DNA of 64,000 bases from assembly GCA_016191165.1 (NCBI GenBank), contig JACPPF010000039.1, forward strand, positions 1 through 64,000, written 5' to 3'. Position numbers and translations under genes: made by a program. The notes below the pieces were generated by a model. The model was not told where the DNA came from. It was given only the letters and a program-made list of their open reading frames with translations, and ran no database searches. This document shows, piece after piece, positions 27,381 to 37,472 of the stretch. Position 1 is the first letter of the stretch; each line of letters begins with the position of its first letter. Source of the DNA: Planctomycetota bacterium. GTDB taxonomy: Bacteria > Planctomycetota > Planctomycetia > Gemmatales > Gemmataceae.

Positions 27381-27415
27381 GTTTAGCGCTCGCCTGGCGC
27401 CATGCGAACGCTAAG
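27381..27415. repeat. Family C palindrome, copy 3
   Basis: gtttagcgctcgcctggcgccatgcgaacgctaag. Confidence 0.75.
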
Positions 27416-27434
27416 AGTGCCTAAAACAATGAAA

Positions 27435-27483
27435 GTAGGTCAGGCTTTCTAGCCTGACGGTCAGGCTGGAAAGCCTGACCTAC
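27435..27483. repeat. Family B palindrome pair
   Basis: gtaggtcaggctttctagcctgacggtcaggctggaaagcctgacctac. Confidence 0.88.
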
Positions 27484-27527
27484 TTCATTTCTTTGGACGC
27501 TCTAAATGTGAACAAGGAGAATCTGAG

Positions 27528-29000
27528 ATGATTCGATGGCTTCTTATCCCATGCCTGTGCGCTCTGGTTATTCCCTCTGCGCTGCACGCCCAGGCCAAAA
27601 AAAGACAGCCCAACATCATTTTCATCATGGCGGACGACCACGCCAACGCCGCCATCGGCGCCTACAAGTCCTGGCTGGGCCCGGTCGTGAAAACGCCCAA
27701 CCTGGACAAACTCGCCCGTCAGGGCATCCGCTTCACCAACTCCATGGTGACCAACTCGATCTGCACGCCAAGTCGTGCGGCCATCCTCACCGGGCAGTAT
27801 AGCCATAAGAACGGCGTCTACACACTTGCCGATCAACTCGACAAGAATCGCCAGCACCTTGCTCATTTTCTGCGCCAACTCGGATATCAAACCGCAATGA
27901 TCGGCAAATGGCATCTCGGCATCGACCCGACCGGATTCGACTACTGGAACATCTTGCCCGGCCAGGGCGTCTACATCAATCCCAGGCTGCGCGCGATGGG
28001 CATGACGAAGAAGGGCCTGAAGGAATACAAAGGCCAATATTCCACGGACGTCATAACCGATCTGTCGTTGGAGTGGCTGAAGAAGCGCGACAAGAAAAAG
28101 CCATTCATGCTCTTCTGCCATTTCAAGGCGCCGCACCGCCCGTGGGACCCGGCGCCGCGTTTCAAGGATCTGTACAAGGGCGTGATGATTCCCGAGCCGG
28201 AGACTTTGCAGGATGACTACAAGGGCCGCGCGAAACAAGTCGGCAATATCAAGATGCGCATCGGTCAGGATTTCAGCAAACGCGACCTGCAAATGGATAT
28301 CCCCAAGGACAAGTCGGCGGAGGAGCTTCGCAAGTGGGCCTATCAGCATTACCTGAAGCGTTACCTCTCGTGCATCGCCGCCGTCGATGAGAACGTCGGC
28401 CGCCTGATGGCCTACCTCGATGCCGAAGGGCTAACCGAGGACACGATCGTCATATACACGTCCGATCAGGGTTTCTTTCTCGGCGAGCACGGCTGGTACG
28501 ACAAGCGCCTGATGTACGAACCCTGCTTGACAACACCGCTCATCATCCGCTGGCCGGGGCAAACGAAACCGGGAACTGTCAACGATGACATGATCCTCAA
28601 CATCGATCATGCGCCGACCTTTCTCGACATCGCCGGCGCGGCAGCGAAGAAGGAAATGCAGGGCAAGAGCTACAAATCGATCCTCCAGGGCAAGACGCCG
28701 CCGGGCTGGCGTCAGTCGATCTATTACCGTTACTGGATGCACCTGGATGGGTCGCACAACGTCCCCGCCCATTACGGCGTGCGAACCAGGCGGCACACCC
28801 TCATCCATTACTATGGCAAACACCTGGACATGAAGGGCGCCCGGAAAATGAACCTGATGCCGGAATGGGAACTGTTCGATCGCCAGAAAGATCCGCGGCA
28901 AATACGCAACGTTTATGCTGATCCGACGTATGCGGCCACGGTGCGCGAGTTGCGGGTGGAACTCGATCGCCTGCGACGGGAATTCGGAGACGAGCGATAA
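27528..29000 (+). CDS. Sulfatase (arylsulfatase/heparan N-sulfatase-like), exported
   Basis: Signal peptide; PNIIFIMADDHANAAIG; SICTPSRAAILTGQYSHKNG (C-x-P-S-R formylglycine motif); TSDQGFFLGEHGWYDKRLMYE. Confidence 0.95.
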   Translation: MIRWLLIPCLCALVIPSALHAQAKKRQPNIIFIMADDHANAAIGAYKSWLGPVVKTPNLDKLARQGIRFTNSMVTNSICTPSRAAILTGQYSHKNGVYTLADQLDKNRQHLAHFLRQLGYQTAMIGKWHLGIDPTGFDYWNILPGQGVYINPRLRAMGMTKKGLKEYKGQYSTDVITDLSLEWLKKRDKKKPFMLFCHFKAPHRPWDPAPRFKDLYKGVMIPEPETLQDDYKGRAKQVGNIKMRIGQDFSKRDLQMDIPKDKSAEELRKWAYQHYLKRYLSCIAAVDENVGRLMAYLDAEGLTEDTIVIYTSDQGFFLGEHGWYDKRLMYEPCLTTPLIIRWPGQTKPGTVNDDMILNIDHAPTFLDIAGAAAKKEMQGKSYKSILQGKTPPGWRQSIYYRYWMHLDGSHNVPAHYGVRTRRHTLIHYYGKHLDMKGARKMNLMPEWELFDRQKDPRQIRNVYADPTYAATVRELRVELDRLRREFGDER

Positions 29001-29003
29001 TTC

Positions 29004-29040
29004 GTTGAGCGCCCGCGCCGCGCCATGCGGGCGCTTTACG
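29004..29040. repeat. Family C palindrome, copy 4
   Basis: gttgagcgcccgcgccgcgccatgcgggcgctttac. Confidence 0.7.
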
Positions 29041-29055
29041 AAAAGGGACGACCAC

Positions 29056-30288
29056 ATGGGTTCCGTCATCATCGAAGGCCGCCTTGCCGACATCGATGGC
29101 GTGCGGCACGGGCAGATCGCCATCGAGGCCGGCGTCATCACCGCGGTCGGTGAAAGACTCGGCCCGCCCAACCACGTCTTCAGCGACGGTTGCCTGATCT
29201 TCGCCGGCATGGGCGACATTCACATCCACGCCCGGGAAGACGTGACGCAAAAAGAAACGCACAAGGAGACGTTCGCCTGCGCCGCCGCCGCGGCACTGCA
29301 TGGCGGCGTCTTGCATGTTGCGGACATGCCGAATAACCCCGCCGCTCCGATCGACGACGCCACTTATGCGGTCAAGGAAACGCTGCTGCTCACGCAGGGC
29401 CTGCCGGTGACGTTCACGTTGTATGGCGGCATCGGGCCGGGGACGAAGCCGTTAGTACGAAATGTCCCCTACAAGGCCTACATGGGGCCGAGCGTGGGCG
29501 ATCTGTATTTTTCCACGCTGGAACAACTCGATGCCACGTTGTCAAACTACGTTGGGCGGGCGGTCAGTTTTCATTGCGAGGATCCGGGGTTGCTGGAAAA
29601 GCACAAGATGGCGCCGACGCACGAGGAGCGCCGACCGGCCGAATGCGAGTTAAGCGCGACGCGGTTCGCGCTGGCGATGATCGAGAAACATCGGCTCTCG
29701 GGCAAGCTGTGCCACTATTCGGTGGGCGAGGGATTGCCGCTCATTCGCGCCGCGAAGGCGCGCGGCGTCAGAGTGACCGCGGAGGTGACGCCGCACCATC
29801 TATTCTTCGATACCGCGCAGGTGACGGCTGCCAACAGGGCGTGGATGCAGATGAATCCGCCGCTGCGTTCGCCGAGCGATCGGGAGGCGATGCTCGAAGC
29901 GCTGCGCGACGGCACGGCCGACTACCTCGCGACCGATCACGCGCCGCACACGCTGGCTGAGAAGGAACGTGGGGTGTCCGGGCAACCGCACCTGGACACC
30001 TATGGGCCGTTCGTCACCTGGTTGATTGTCGAGAAGGGTTTCACGCCGGCCCGCATTGCCGCGATCTGCTCGGCGAATCCGGGGGCGTTTGTCAATGCCT
30101 ACCAAAAAGAGAGGTGGGGCCGCCTGCTGCCGGGATACGTCGGTTCGCTCACGGTGCTGAATTTGAGGAAGCCGACCACGATTCGCCGCGAGGATTTGAA
30201 AACGAAGTGCGGCTGGAGCCCGTTCGAGGGAATAACGTTTCCTGGGAGCGTGGAGGCGGTTTTCGTGCGTGGGCAAGTTTACGTTTAG
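29056..30288 (+). CDS. Dihydroorotase-like amidohydrolase
   Basis: GMGDIHIHAREDVTQKETHKETFACAAAAALHGGV; CHYSVGEGLPLIRAAKARGVRVTAEVTPHHLFFD; DYLATDHAPHTLAEK. Confidence 0.87.
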   Translation: MGSVIIEGRLADIDGVRHGQIAIEAGVITAVGERLGPPNHVFSDGCLIFAGMGDIHIHAREDVTQKETHKETFACAAAAALHGGVLHVADMPNNPAAPIDDATYAVKETLLLTQGLPVTFTLYGGIGPGTKPLVRNVPYKAYMGPSVGDLYFSTLEQLDATLSNYVGRAVSFHCEDPGLLEKHKMAPTHEERRPAECELSATRFALAMIEKHRLSGKLCHYSVGEGLPLIRAAKARGVRVTAEVTPHHLFFDTAQVTAANRAWMQMNPPLRSPSDREAMLEALRDGTADYLATDHAPHTLAEKERGVSGQPHLDTYGPFVTWLIVEKGFTPARIAAICSANPGAFVNAYQKERWGRLLPGYVGSLTVLNLRKPTTIRREDLKTKCGWSPFEGITFPGSVEAVFVRGQVYV

Positions 30289-30319
30289 CGCTCGCGCGGC
30301 GCCACGCGGGCGCTAAACG
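30283..30319. repeat. Family C palindrome, copy 5, supplying the TAG stop of the dihydroorotase
   Basis: gtttagcgctcgcgcggcgccacgcgggcgctaaac. Confidence 0.85.
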
Positions 30320-30330
30320 AATTCAGCCAA

Positions 30331-31173
30331 TCAAATCCACAACTTGACCCGTGCACGCAACCCCGCCGGCAACTTCGCATCCACGATGCGGCGAATTTCG
30401 TTCCCTTGATAGCGCGTACTGAAATGGCCGCACACGATCAGCTCGTTCTTGAAGCGATCGGCACGCTCGATGAAGTCGTCCAGATGCATGTGCCCGAACT
30501 TGTGAATCTTCTCACGGCGGTGCTTGGCGCGGATGAAGCTCATCTCGGTAATCAGGACCTTCGCCTCATAGACCGGCGGAAAGCCGTCCAGGCCGCCTGG
30601 GCTCGTGTCGCCCGTGTAGGCCAGAATGGGCGTGCGGATTTCGCGCGTGACCTGGGTGCCGGAGAGACGCAGGTCGCGAATCTGGTCGCCGGGCAAGCCG
30701 TGGTATTCTTCTTTTAGCTTGTTACGGCGATCCCAGATGAGGTAGCCGACCGACGGGATCGTGTGCGTGGTCTCGAAGACGCTGATAACCAATTCGCGCG
30801 ACAGGTCGATCTCCTGCCCCGGCTTGACGCCGACGAGGTTGCACGCCTGCCGGCCGCGATCGAGGCGCTGCATGAGGTTCAGGATGCGGCGCACGTCGTC
30901 GATGGCGTATTCGGGCAGGTAGATCGTGGGCGGCTCCATCTTCATCATGCGGCGGCGCGCGACGTAGATGGGCAGGGCGGCCATGTGGTCGAGGTGCATG
31001 TGCGTGAGCAGCCAGGTCCCGGTGCCCATGAAGTCCCACGGCTGGGCGCCGAGGTCGAAGCCGACTTTCAGTTCGGGAATGCGCCAGTAGCTTTGCACCG
31101 CCGCGCGCGAGTAGCCCTCGATGGTCAGGCCGCCGTGTTTGTGGCTCAGGATGGGTGCGTTGTCGAGCATCAA
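30331..31173 (-). CDS. Metallo-beta-lactamase fold hydrolase (RNase Z-like)
   Basis: [84 protein letters not shown]. Confidence 0.87.
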   Translation of the reverse strand: MMLDNAPILSHKHGGLTIEGYSRAAVQSYWRIPELKVGFDLGAQPWDFMGTGTWLLTHMHLDHMAALPIYVARRRMMKMEPPTIYLPEYAIDDVRRILNLMQRLDRGRQACNLVGVKPGQEIDLSRELVISVFETTHTIPSVGYLIWDRRNKLKEEYHGLPGDQIRDLRLSGTQVTREIRTPILAYTGDTSPGGLDGFPPVYEAKVLITEMSFIRAKHRREKIHKFGHMHLDDFIERADRFKNELIVCGHFSTRYQGNEIRRIVDAKLPAGLRARVKLWI

Positions 31174-31186
31174 AAAACGTATTCTC

Positions 31187-31278
31187 GTTTAGCCGCGACC
31201 CGCGGGGGAGCGCGGGCCGGCCGCCTGGCGAACGCATGGAATTCCGCCCGCGCTCCTCTGCGGGTCGCGGCTAAACGA
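31187..31278. repeat. Family D palindrome, copy 2
   Basis: gtttagccgcgacccgcgggggagcgcgg ... cgcgctcctctgcgggtcgcggctaaac. Confidence 0.85.
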
Positions 31279-31283
31279 GGGCA

Positions 31284-34043
31284 TTATTTCTTCTTGTTGA
31301 AATCGCCCGCGCGGACGATCACCAGTCTTCCAGAAGAGAGGTGCGCCGCCAGGGCCCGGTTCACGTCCTTCACCGTGACAGCGGCAATTTTTTTCTCCAG
31401 CTCGGCCTGGTAGGCGAAGGTGCGCTTGAGGTAAAGTCCCTCGCGCAAGAGCGACGCCAGCGTCCCGTCCTTGCCGCGATCCTGGCGCAGGTTTTCGAGC
31501 GTGGACTTGATCGCGATTCTCAACTCCTCCTCGGTGACGCCCTTCTTGACGATTCGGTCCAGCTCTTCCGAAGCGGCCTTGTCCGCCTTTTCCATGACCT
31601 TGGGTTCGCACGATGCGTAAATCAAGAATCGGCTCACCTTGTCCTTGGCGCCCACGGAAAGGTACGAACTGGCGCCGTAGCTCCAGCCTTCTTTTTGGCG
31701 AAAACGATCCACCAGGCGCGACGTGAAGCTGCCGCCGAGGATTTCGTTCCCCATTTCGAGGGCGGGATAATCCGCCGCGGAATCGTCCAGGGGAAACGTG
31801 AAGGCCGCGACGAACACGGCGTTTTCCTTGTCGGGTGTGTTGATCGTCAGTCTGGTTGCCTTGACATCCTTCACCAGCACGCTGGGTATGCGCCGGTAGG
31901 GCACGGTGGGAGTCCAGTCGCTGAAGATGGTTTCAAGCTGTTTGAGCACGTCATCGGAATCGAAATCACCCACGAGGGCCAGCTCACCGACGGCGCCGCC
32001 GACTTGTTCCTGGTAGAGCTTGGCGACATCCTCGCGTTTGAGCTTGGCCAGCCGGGCGAGCGATTCCTTGTGCGTCGGGACATAATGGATGCTCGTCGGC
32101 GGATGGGGATTGAGCGTGCGCAGCAAGGCGTTGATGGCCAATCCCTGCGGATCGACCATCGTCTGCTCGATTCCCTGCTTGCGGAGTTGCTTGATTTCCG
32201 CCAGTTCCGCGGCCGGGAAGGTCGGCTCGCGCAGGATTTCCCGAATGAGACCCAGGACTTTGTCATGTTGGCCGCGCTTGGTGTCCCAGGTCACATTGAG
32301 CACGCCGAGCCCGCTGGTCAAATTCAGGGACGACTTGAGGATGTCCAGTTGCTCGACGATTTGTTGCCGACTGCGGTTCTTCGTGCCGCGGACGAGCATG
32401 GTGCCCAGGGCGGCGGCGGCGAATTCATTTCCCACGAGGGACTCCTCGTTCCCGAAGCGCAGCGTGAGTCGGCCGGACACGGTTTCGCCACGCGATTTCT
32501 TGGGGAACAGAGCGACCTTGAGGCCCGACTTGAGCTGCAAGCGGCGCACGCGTTTCTCGATGTTTTCGGGCGTGGCGTCGAACGATTCACCCTTGGCGAC
32601 GGCCTTGCCTCCCTTGAAATCCTTGACCAGGTTGGCGATATTGGGACCCTGCGGGATCGGCGTACGCGTCGCCTTGAGGGTGGGCAGGAACAACCCTGCG
32701 GTGCGATTGCTGCTTCGCAAATACTTGACGGCCACGCGATTGACATCGGCGGCCTTGAGCTTGGCGATGCGGTCGCGGTGGACGAACAGCAGGCGCCAGT
32801 CGCCGGCGCCGATCCATTCGCTCAGTTCAAGCGCCGTCGCGGTGCTCTTGGTCATGACCTGGGCGCGAAAGGACAGGTATTTGCGAACCATACGTTTGAC
32901 TTCGTCCTCGGTGATGGGCTTCTCGGCAAGCTTTTCCAGTTCGGCGATCATCAGGTCGCGGACTTCTTCGGGCCGGACGCCGTCGAGCACCTGGGCGGTC
33001 ATCTCGATCGTGCCGGGGTCGTGCCAGTTGGTCACGTTGTAATCGATGGAAGTCGCTTTTTTCTTTTCCACAAGGGTTTTGAAAAGCCGCCCTGACGGCG
33101 TGTCACCGAGCACCAGCCCGAGGATTTCACAGGCGGCGTTGTCTTCATGCGCGGTGGCGGGGATGTGATACATCAGCCCGGCAACCGCGACTTTGCCGAC
33201 CCGGCGCAAGGTGACCGAGCGCTCGCCGTCCTGGGCTGGCTCCTCGGTGTAGGTTTTTTCGATGGGCGTCGCCGGCGCCTTCAAGACGCCGAAGTATTTG
33301 CTCACATGCGCCAGGGCCTTCTTCTCGTCGAACTTGCCGCTGACGACGAGGACCACGTTGTCAACGCGGTAGTATTTCTTATAGAAGGCGTGCAGGCGCT
33401 CGGCGGGAACGCGTTCGATGTCGGCCCGATTGCCGATGGTTGATTTGCCGTAGTTGTGCCATTCAAACGCCACCGCCATCATGCGCTGATTGAGAATGGA
33501 ACGCGGGTTGTTTTCGCCGATCTCGAATTCATTTCGCACGACGCTCATCTCCTTGGCGAGATCCTCGCGGCGGATGAAGGCGGTATGCAGGCGGTCGGCT
33601 TCCATTTCCAGCGCGAAGCGGAGGTTGTCATCGCTGGCCGGAAAAGCTTCGTAGTAGTTGGTGCGGTCTACCCAGGTGGTGGCGTTGTATTCCTTCTTGG
33701 AAACGCCGCGGGATTGCATTGCCTTGTCGAGGATTTCCACGGTGGGATAGAGCTTGGCTCCCTTGAAGAGCATGTGCTCCAGAAGATGGGCCATACCCGT
33801 CTCGCCGTAGCCTTCGTGCCGGCTGCCGACCAGGACGGTCATGTTGATGGTGACGGTGGGAGATGAAGGATCGGGGAAAGAAAGGAAACGCAGGCCGTTC
33901 GGGAAACTGTATTCGGTGATACCTTCAATGGTAACGACCTTTTTGTACGCTGCTTCCTTGTCTTGCGCATAGAGGCCCGGGACGAACGCCAGCAGGGCGA
34001 ACGCAAAGGTGAAAAGACGAACAGCATTGGCGAAGCGTTTCAT
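31284..34043 (-). CDS. Exported M16 family zinc peptidase (two-domain)
   Basis: Signal peptide MKRFANAVRLFTFAFALLAFVPGLYAQ; GMAHLLEHMLFKG (HxxEH); YYRVDNVVLVVSGKFD. Confidence 0.95.
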   Translation of the reverse strand: MKRFANAVRLFTFAFALLAFVPGLYAQDKEAAYKKVVTIEGITEYSFPNGLRFLSFPDPSSPTVTINMTVLVGSRHEGYGETGMAHLLEHMLFKGAKLYPTVEILDKAMQSRGVSKKEYNATTWVDRTNYYEAFPASDDNLRFALEMEADRLHTAFIRREDLAKEMSVVRNEFEIGENNPRSILNQRMMAVAFEWHNYGKSTIGNRADIERVPAERLHAFYKKYYRVDNVVLVVSGKFDEKKALAHVSKYFGVLKAPATPIEKTYTEEPAQDGERSVTLRRVGKVAVAGLMYHIPATAHEDNAACEILGLVLGDTPSGRLFKTLVEKKKATSIDYNVTNWHDPGTIEMTAQVLDGVRPEEVRDLMIAELEKLAEKPITEDEVKRMVRKYLSFRAQVMTKSTATALELSEWIGAGDWRLLFVHRDRIAKLKAADVNRVAVKYLRSSNRTAGLFLPTLKATRTPIPQGPNIANLVKDFKGGKAVAKGESFDATPENIEKRVRRLQLKSGLKVALFPKKSRGETVSGRLTLRFGNEESLVGNEFAAAALGTMLVRGTKNRSRQQIVEQLDILKSSLNLTSGLGVLNVTWDTKRGQHDKVLGLIREILREPTFPAAELAEIKQLRKQGIEQTMVDPQGLAINALLRTLNPHPPTSIHYVPTHKESLARLAKLKREDVAKLYQEQVGGAVGELALVGDFDSDDVLKQLETIFSDWTPTVPYRRIPSVLVKDVKATRLTINTPDKENAVFVAAFTFPLDDSAADYPALEMGNEILGGSFTSRLVDRFRQKEGWSYGASSYLSVGAKDKVSRFLIYASCEPKVMEKADKAASEELDRIVKKGVTEEELRIAIKSTLENLRQDRGKDGTLASLLREGLYLKRTFAYQAELEKKIAAVTVKDVNRALAAHLSSGRLVIVRAGDFNKKK

Positions 34044-34159
34044 TCCTTGACTCCTCTTTGCCGATATTGGAGGCGATGAATTCGTTCCGCCCATTGTAGG
34101 GCGCTATCGAAGCCGGGAAAACCTGTACATCTCGCCTTGACGGAAAAGTCGCGTGCGGG

Positions 34160-34256
34160 CATATTCTCCCCCTCTCCTTTTGGGAGAGGGGTCAGGGGTG
34201 AGGGCGGAAGCAAAACTACCCTCACCCCCAACCCCTCTCCCAAAGGGAGAGGGGAG
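34160..34256. repeat. Family E inverted repeat (CTCACCCC..CCCCTCTCCC)
   Basis: cccctctccttttgggagaggggtcaggggtgaggg ... ccctcacccccaacccctctcccaaagggagaggg. Confidence 0.88.
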
Positions 34257-34274
34257 AAAAAAGGGAGGCGAACC

Positions 34275-34826
34275 ATGCGAAGCAAAACGTGGATTGCCGG
34301 TGTGCTGCTCATCTCCACCGTGGGATGCAGTAGCATGAATAACACCGAAAAAGGCATGCTCGGCGGCGCCGCCGTCGGCACCGGCGCCGGCGCGCTGATC
34401 GGCCGCGGGAACCCCGTCGCCATGCTGGTGGGCGGCATCTTCGGCACCGCCATCGGCGGCATGGCCGGGTCGAACCAGGACTATCGCGAGGATCGCCGCG
34501 CCGCCACCATTGCCGCGGTCAACGCCCAGGCCGCCCGGCAAATGAGCATCAACGAAGTCGTGCAGTTGTCCCAGCGCAACACGCCGGACAGCATCATCAT
34601 CGATCAAATCCGCACCACCGGTTCGGTGTTCAACCTTTCGACGGACGACCTCACCTACCTACAAGACCAGCGCGTCAGCCCGCGCGTGATTCAGGAGATG
34701 CAAGCGCGCCGCCATGCTCGGCCCGTGGTAATCCAGGAGGGGCCCGTCATCGTCGGGCCGCCGCCCGTCATTTACGAGCCGGCGCCGGTATTCGGCGTTG
34801 GCATCGGCTACGGGCGACGCTGGTAG
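34275..34826 (+). CDS. Glycine-zipper lipoprotein
   Basis: MRSKTWIAGVLLISTVGCSSMNN lipobox; GMLGGAAVGTGAGALIGRGNPVAMLVGGIFGTAIGGMAG. Confidence 0.82.
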   Translation: MRSKTWIAGVLLISTVGCSSMNNTEKGMLGGAAVGTGAGALIGRGNPVAMLVGGIFGTAIGGMAGSNQDYREDRRAATIAAVNAQAARQMSINEVVQLSQRNTPDSIIIDQIRTTGSVFNLSTDDLTYLQDQRVSPRVIQEMQARRHARPVVIQEGPVIVGPPPVIYEPAPVFGVGIGYGRRW

Positions 34827-34855
34827 GATGAGCGGAGTGAAGAAGAAATCAAGGG

Positions 34856-34890
34856 CCGCAGGTCAGGCATCGCTTGACCTGCGGTTTTTT
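34856..34890 (+). terminator. Rho-independent terminator
   Basis: ccgcaggtcaggcatcgcttgacctgcggttttttcc. Confidence 0.85.
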
Positions 34891-35033
34891 CCTGTGTCGT
34901 GGATCGAACCCTTGTCACGGCCACCCGCTGGATTTCGCTTGGGGCCCAATGCTTTCTCGCCAGCGCTGGGGCTCGTAAACAATTCACTGATATTAGAGGA
35001 CCTGGCAGGCGCGCAAGTCTCGACGAATGCGGA

Positions 35034-36647
35034 CTACGCGGCATGGTTCGCGCACGAGGATGGGCCGGCCCATTTGGCTGGGTCCAGAGGAAAAAGGCGG
35101 ACCAAAAAGCGAAAAAAGGGTCGGTCAAGCGAACGGTCCGCTGGGCTGAAAAGGTCTAAATCATCCGGTTGGATCAGCTTGAGGAATTCGCGCTTGTCGT
35201 TTCGGATCAATGCCTCCACCGCGCCGAGCCGGCGAGAAACATTCTTGATGTAATGGTCTAACTTCGCCCTTTTCTGTTCATCTACCTGGCTGGGAATATC
35301 ACCAGGCTGGATGGAGGGGTTCGCCAGGAAATCGAGAGTTTCTGTCATGGATCGGCGCGCCCGCTCCAGTACGGCCTTCAGGTTTGCGAGTAAGCCACTC
35401 CGGTCGACATCCAGGTCGAGGAGCCAAGGTATTTGCTCGAGCCACACGCCGCGCGTTTTGAGACACGTGATTTCCGCGATTCCGAAACCCCATTCTTTTT
35501 TGCTTTCTCGTTCGTCTCGGTTTTTCTTGTCCACTTCGTCTAAAAAAGCACTCAGGTCTTCGATGGCGTTGCGCAAATCCGGTCGGAGTTGGTCTTCGAG
35601 GCTGAAATCGGAAAATGATACCCAATCACCGACTTGACGCAAATCGGCGCAGATATGCTTGGAGATGTCGATCGCCAGCCCGAATTTCGAGAGATCTTTT
35701 TTTGTCTCGTGAAGGGCGTTGGCGATTTTCTCAAACTCCTGATTTGCCTTCTCGCCTCGCGCCACCAAAGTCTTCAGAAACAAAGAGTACGCTTGATGTT
35801 GGCGTTTTGCCGCGTAGGAATAAATCCGTGTCAACAAACGGTCTCGAAAACGGTTGCACAGGTCGATGTGTTGATCAATTGCTTCAGGATTTTCAGGATC
35901 TTGCTCTCGGGCCATTTCCCCGGCCAGCGCCATCGCTTCGATTGCCGATTTCTCCAGGGAATATAGGAGCAGCCGATAGGCTCGCATGAGTCCTAGATAA
36001 CGGAAGAGCACGGCCGAAAACGAGGCTGCGGAAACGACTCCGACGACGCCGGCTGCGAAACTGTGTATGGGCCCTCTTTTCTCCAAAATGATCAGGATTA
36101 CACCGATCAAGGCGGAGACCATCAAAAACGCCCCCACTCCGATCGACCGTGGGATAAACTGCCGGGTCGGCTGAAGGGCGAACTGAAACAACCAAAGGCC
36201 CTGGGGGTCAAATTGCGGCTTGCCATTTCGGTGGGTTTGCCACAGGTTGATGAAATAGAAAAAAAGGCCCATCACAATTACCAAATGCCCGAACCACAGG
36301 GCAAGGTAATAGGTAAGGTAGGACAAGCCAAATTGGTGGCTGCTGAGGTCATACCACGAATACATGCGTACGACAAAAACAATTCCCACTCCGGTCGAGC
36401 AATAAAAGCAGAGGGCCACGATCATGGCACAATGCTGCATAATGGTTAGCCGAAGCGATCGTACGCAATCGATCAACCAAAGAAGCAATATCGACAACGC
36501 TAGACCGACGACGATGGGGACGGCTAGCAGATAACCGTCCAGCAATTTGCCGAAGGAATATCGGATCCCAACGAGCGCAAGGCCCGACATGAGCCCCCAC
36601 AACATGGCGAACGCGTAGATCGTCAATATACCTTTAATGAAGGACAT
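35034..36647 (-). CDS. Multi-pass membrane protein with long cytosolic C-terminal helical region, unknown function
   Basis: MSFIKGILTIYAFAMLWGLMSGLALVGIRYSFG...; repeated hydrophobic segments then charged helices (SAIEAMALAGEMAREQDPENPEAIDQHIDLCNRFRDRLL). Confidence 0.7.
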   Translation of the reverse strand: MSFIKGILTIYAFAMLWGLMSGLALVGIRYSFGKLLDGYLLAVPIVVGLALSILLLWLIDCVRSLRLTIMQHCAMIVALCFYCSTGVGIVFVVRMYSWYDLSSHQFGLSYLTYYLALWFGHLVIVMGLFFYFINLWQTHRNGKPQFDPQGLWLFQFALQPTRQFIPRSIGVGAFLMVSALIGVILIILEKRGPIHSFAAGVVGVVSAASFSAVLFRYLGLMRAYRLLLYSLEKSAIEAMALAGEMAREQDPENPEAIDQHIDLCNRFRDRLLTRIYSYAAKRQHQAYSLFLKTLVARGEKANQEFEKIANALHETKKDLSKFGLAIDISKHICADLRQVGDWVSFSDFSLEDQLRPDLRNAIEDLSAFLDEVDKKNRDERESKKEWGFGIAEITCLKTRGVWLEQIPWLLDLDVDRSGLLANLKAVLERARRSMTETLDFLANPSIQPGDIPSQVDEQKRAKLDHYIKNVSRRLGAVEALIRNDKREFLKLIQPDDLDLFSPADRSLDRPFFRFLVRLFPLDPAKWAGPSSCANHAA

Positions 36648-36664
36648 TGCGTGGCCCCAAATCA

Positions 36665-37210
36665 TCAAGCGAATGCCGCAACGGATTCGGCCAACGGCAC
36701 AACGAGATGCACCAAGATAGTGTATAGGATTATACCCGTTCCACCATAGGCAAGCGGAATCCCTAACAAGGGACCACCCCAGAAATGGGCAGAATACTCC
36801 GCGGCGATCCCTAGCAAACAACCACGCTTTCGAAAAAGCCCATTAGCCTCGTCCTGGCAGGCGTGAAACAATTCGTGTCCCTGAACATCGCCGCCCACGA
36901 ACGGGATCCAAAAACCGAGCACGCCAAATAGCCAGGTGTCAGGCGTCTTGGGATCATAACCCGCCCAGCCGATGCTGTGCATGGATTCTCGCCAGTCAGC
37001 GAAGGAATTGAAGGAAGCCCCTTCTAATCGCGCTCGATACCTGGCCCAGTCGAAATGATACCGACGTGTAAGGAAGGCCCAAATTGAGACACGGAAGCCA
37101 AAAAACCAACTTGCTGCTGTATTGAGCATGGCTTCCTTCAGCCGTGCCGAAGTTGGGCCTGAAGGAGCTGGCGCCTCGCTGCAATTGAACAACAGGGTGT
37201 AACCGGGCAT
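36665..37210 (-). CDS. Small membrane-associated protein with HExxH motif, putative zinc metallopeptidase
   Basis: GFWIPFVGGDVQGHELFHACQDEANGLFRKRGCLLGIAAEYSAHFWGGPLLGIPLAYGGTGIILYTILVHLVVPLAES; HELFH fits HExxH; 17 nt upstream of the next CDS. Confidence 0.6.
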   Translation of the reverse strand: MPGYTLLFNCSEAPAPSGPTSARLKEAMLNTAASWFFGFRVSIWAFLTRRYHFDWARYRARLEGASFNSFADWRESMHSIGWAGYDPKTPDTWLFGVLGFWIPFVGGDVQGHELFHACQDEANGLFRKRGCLLGIAAEYSAHFWGGPLLGIPLAYGGTGIILYTILVHLVVPLAESVAAFA

Positions 37211-37472
37211 GATTCCCACCACGACAGCGGCGTCTGCGCCGCCAGGTCCAGCGCTGAACGCGAATACCCTAACCCGACATGGCGCAGATTCGCACAACCA
37301 CGAGTCCTATGTTAGGCCGGCCCCGGGGTTTGTCCAGGTGTGGCCACCGCACGCCAACGTGCGTGAAACCTTTCGGCCAAGGGGTATATTCTCACTCCCA
37401 TCCCTCAAAAAACGGTTCAGCCGGCAGTAAGGGCCGCCCCCGCATTTGCGCCGGCGGTAGTGCCCATTGGGG

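Noticed and set aside
26107-30319. Regularly spaced repeats considered as a CRISPR array
   Set aside because: Copies are 400-1500 bp apart, flank whole genes and are palindromic; no spacer structure or cas genes.
31341-33095. 584-aa + strand ORF opposite the M16 peptidase
   Set aside because: Shadow ORF; the minus strand M16 peptidase has signal peptide, HxxEH site and full-length homology.
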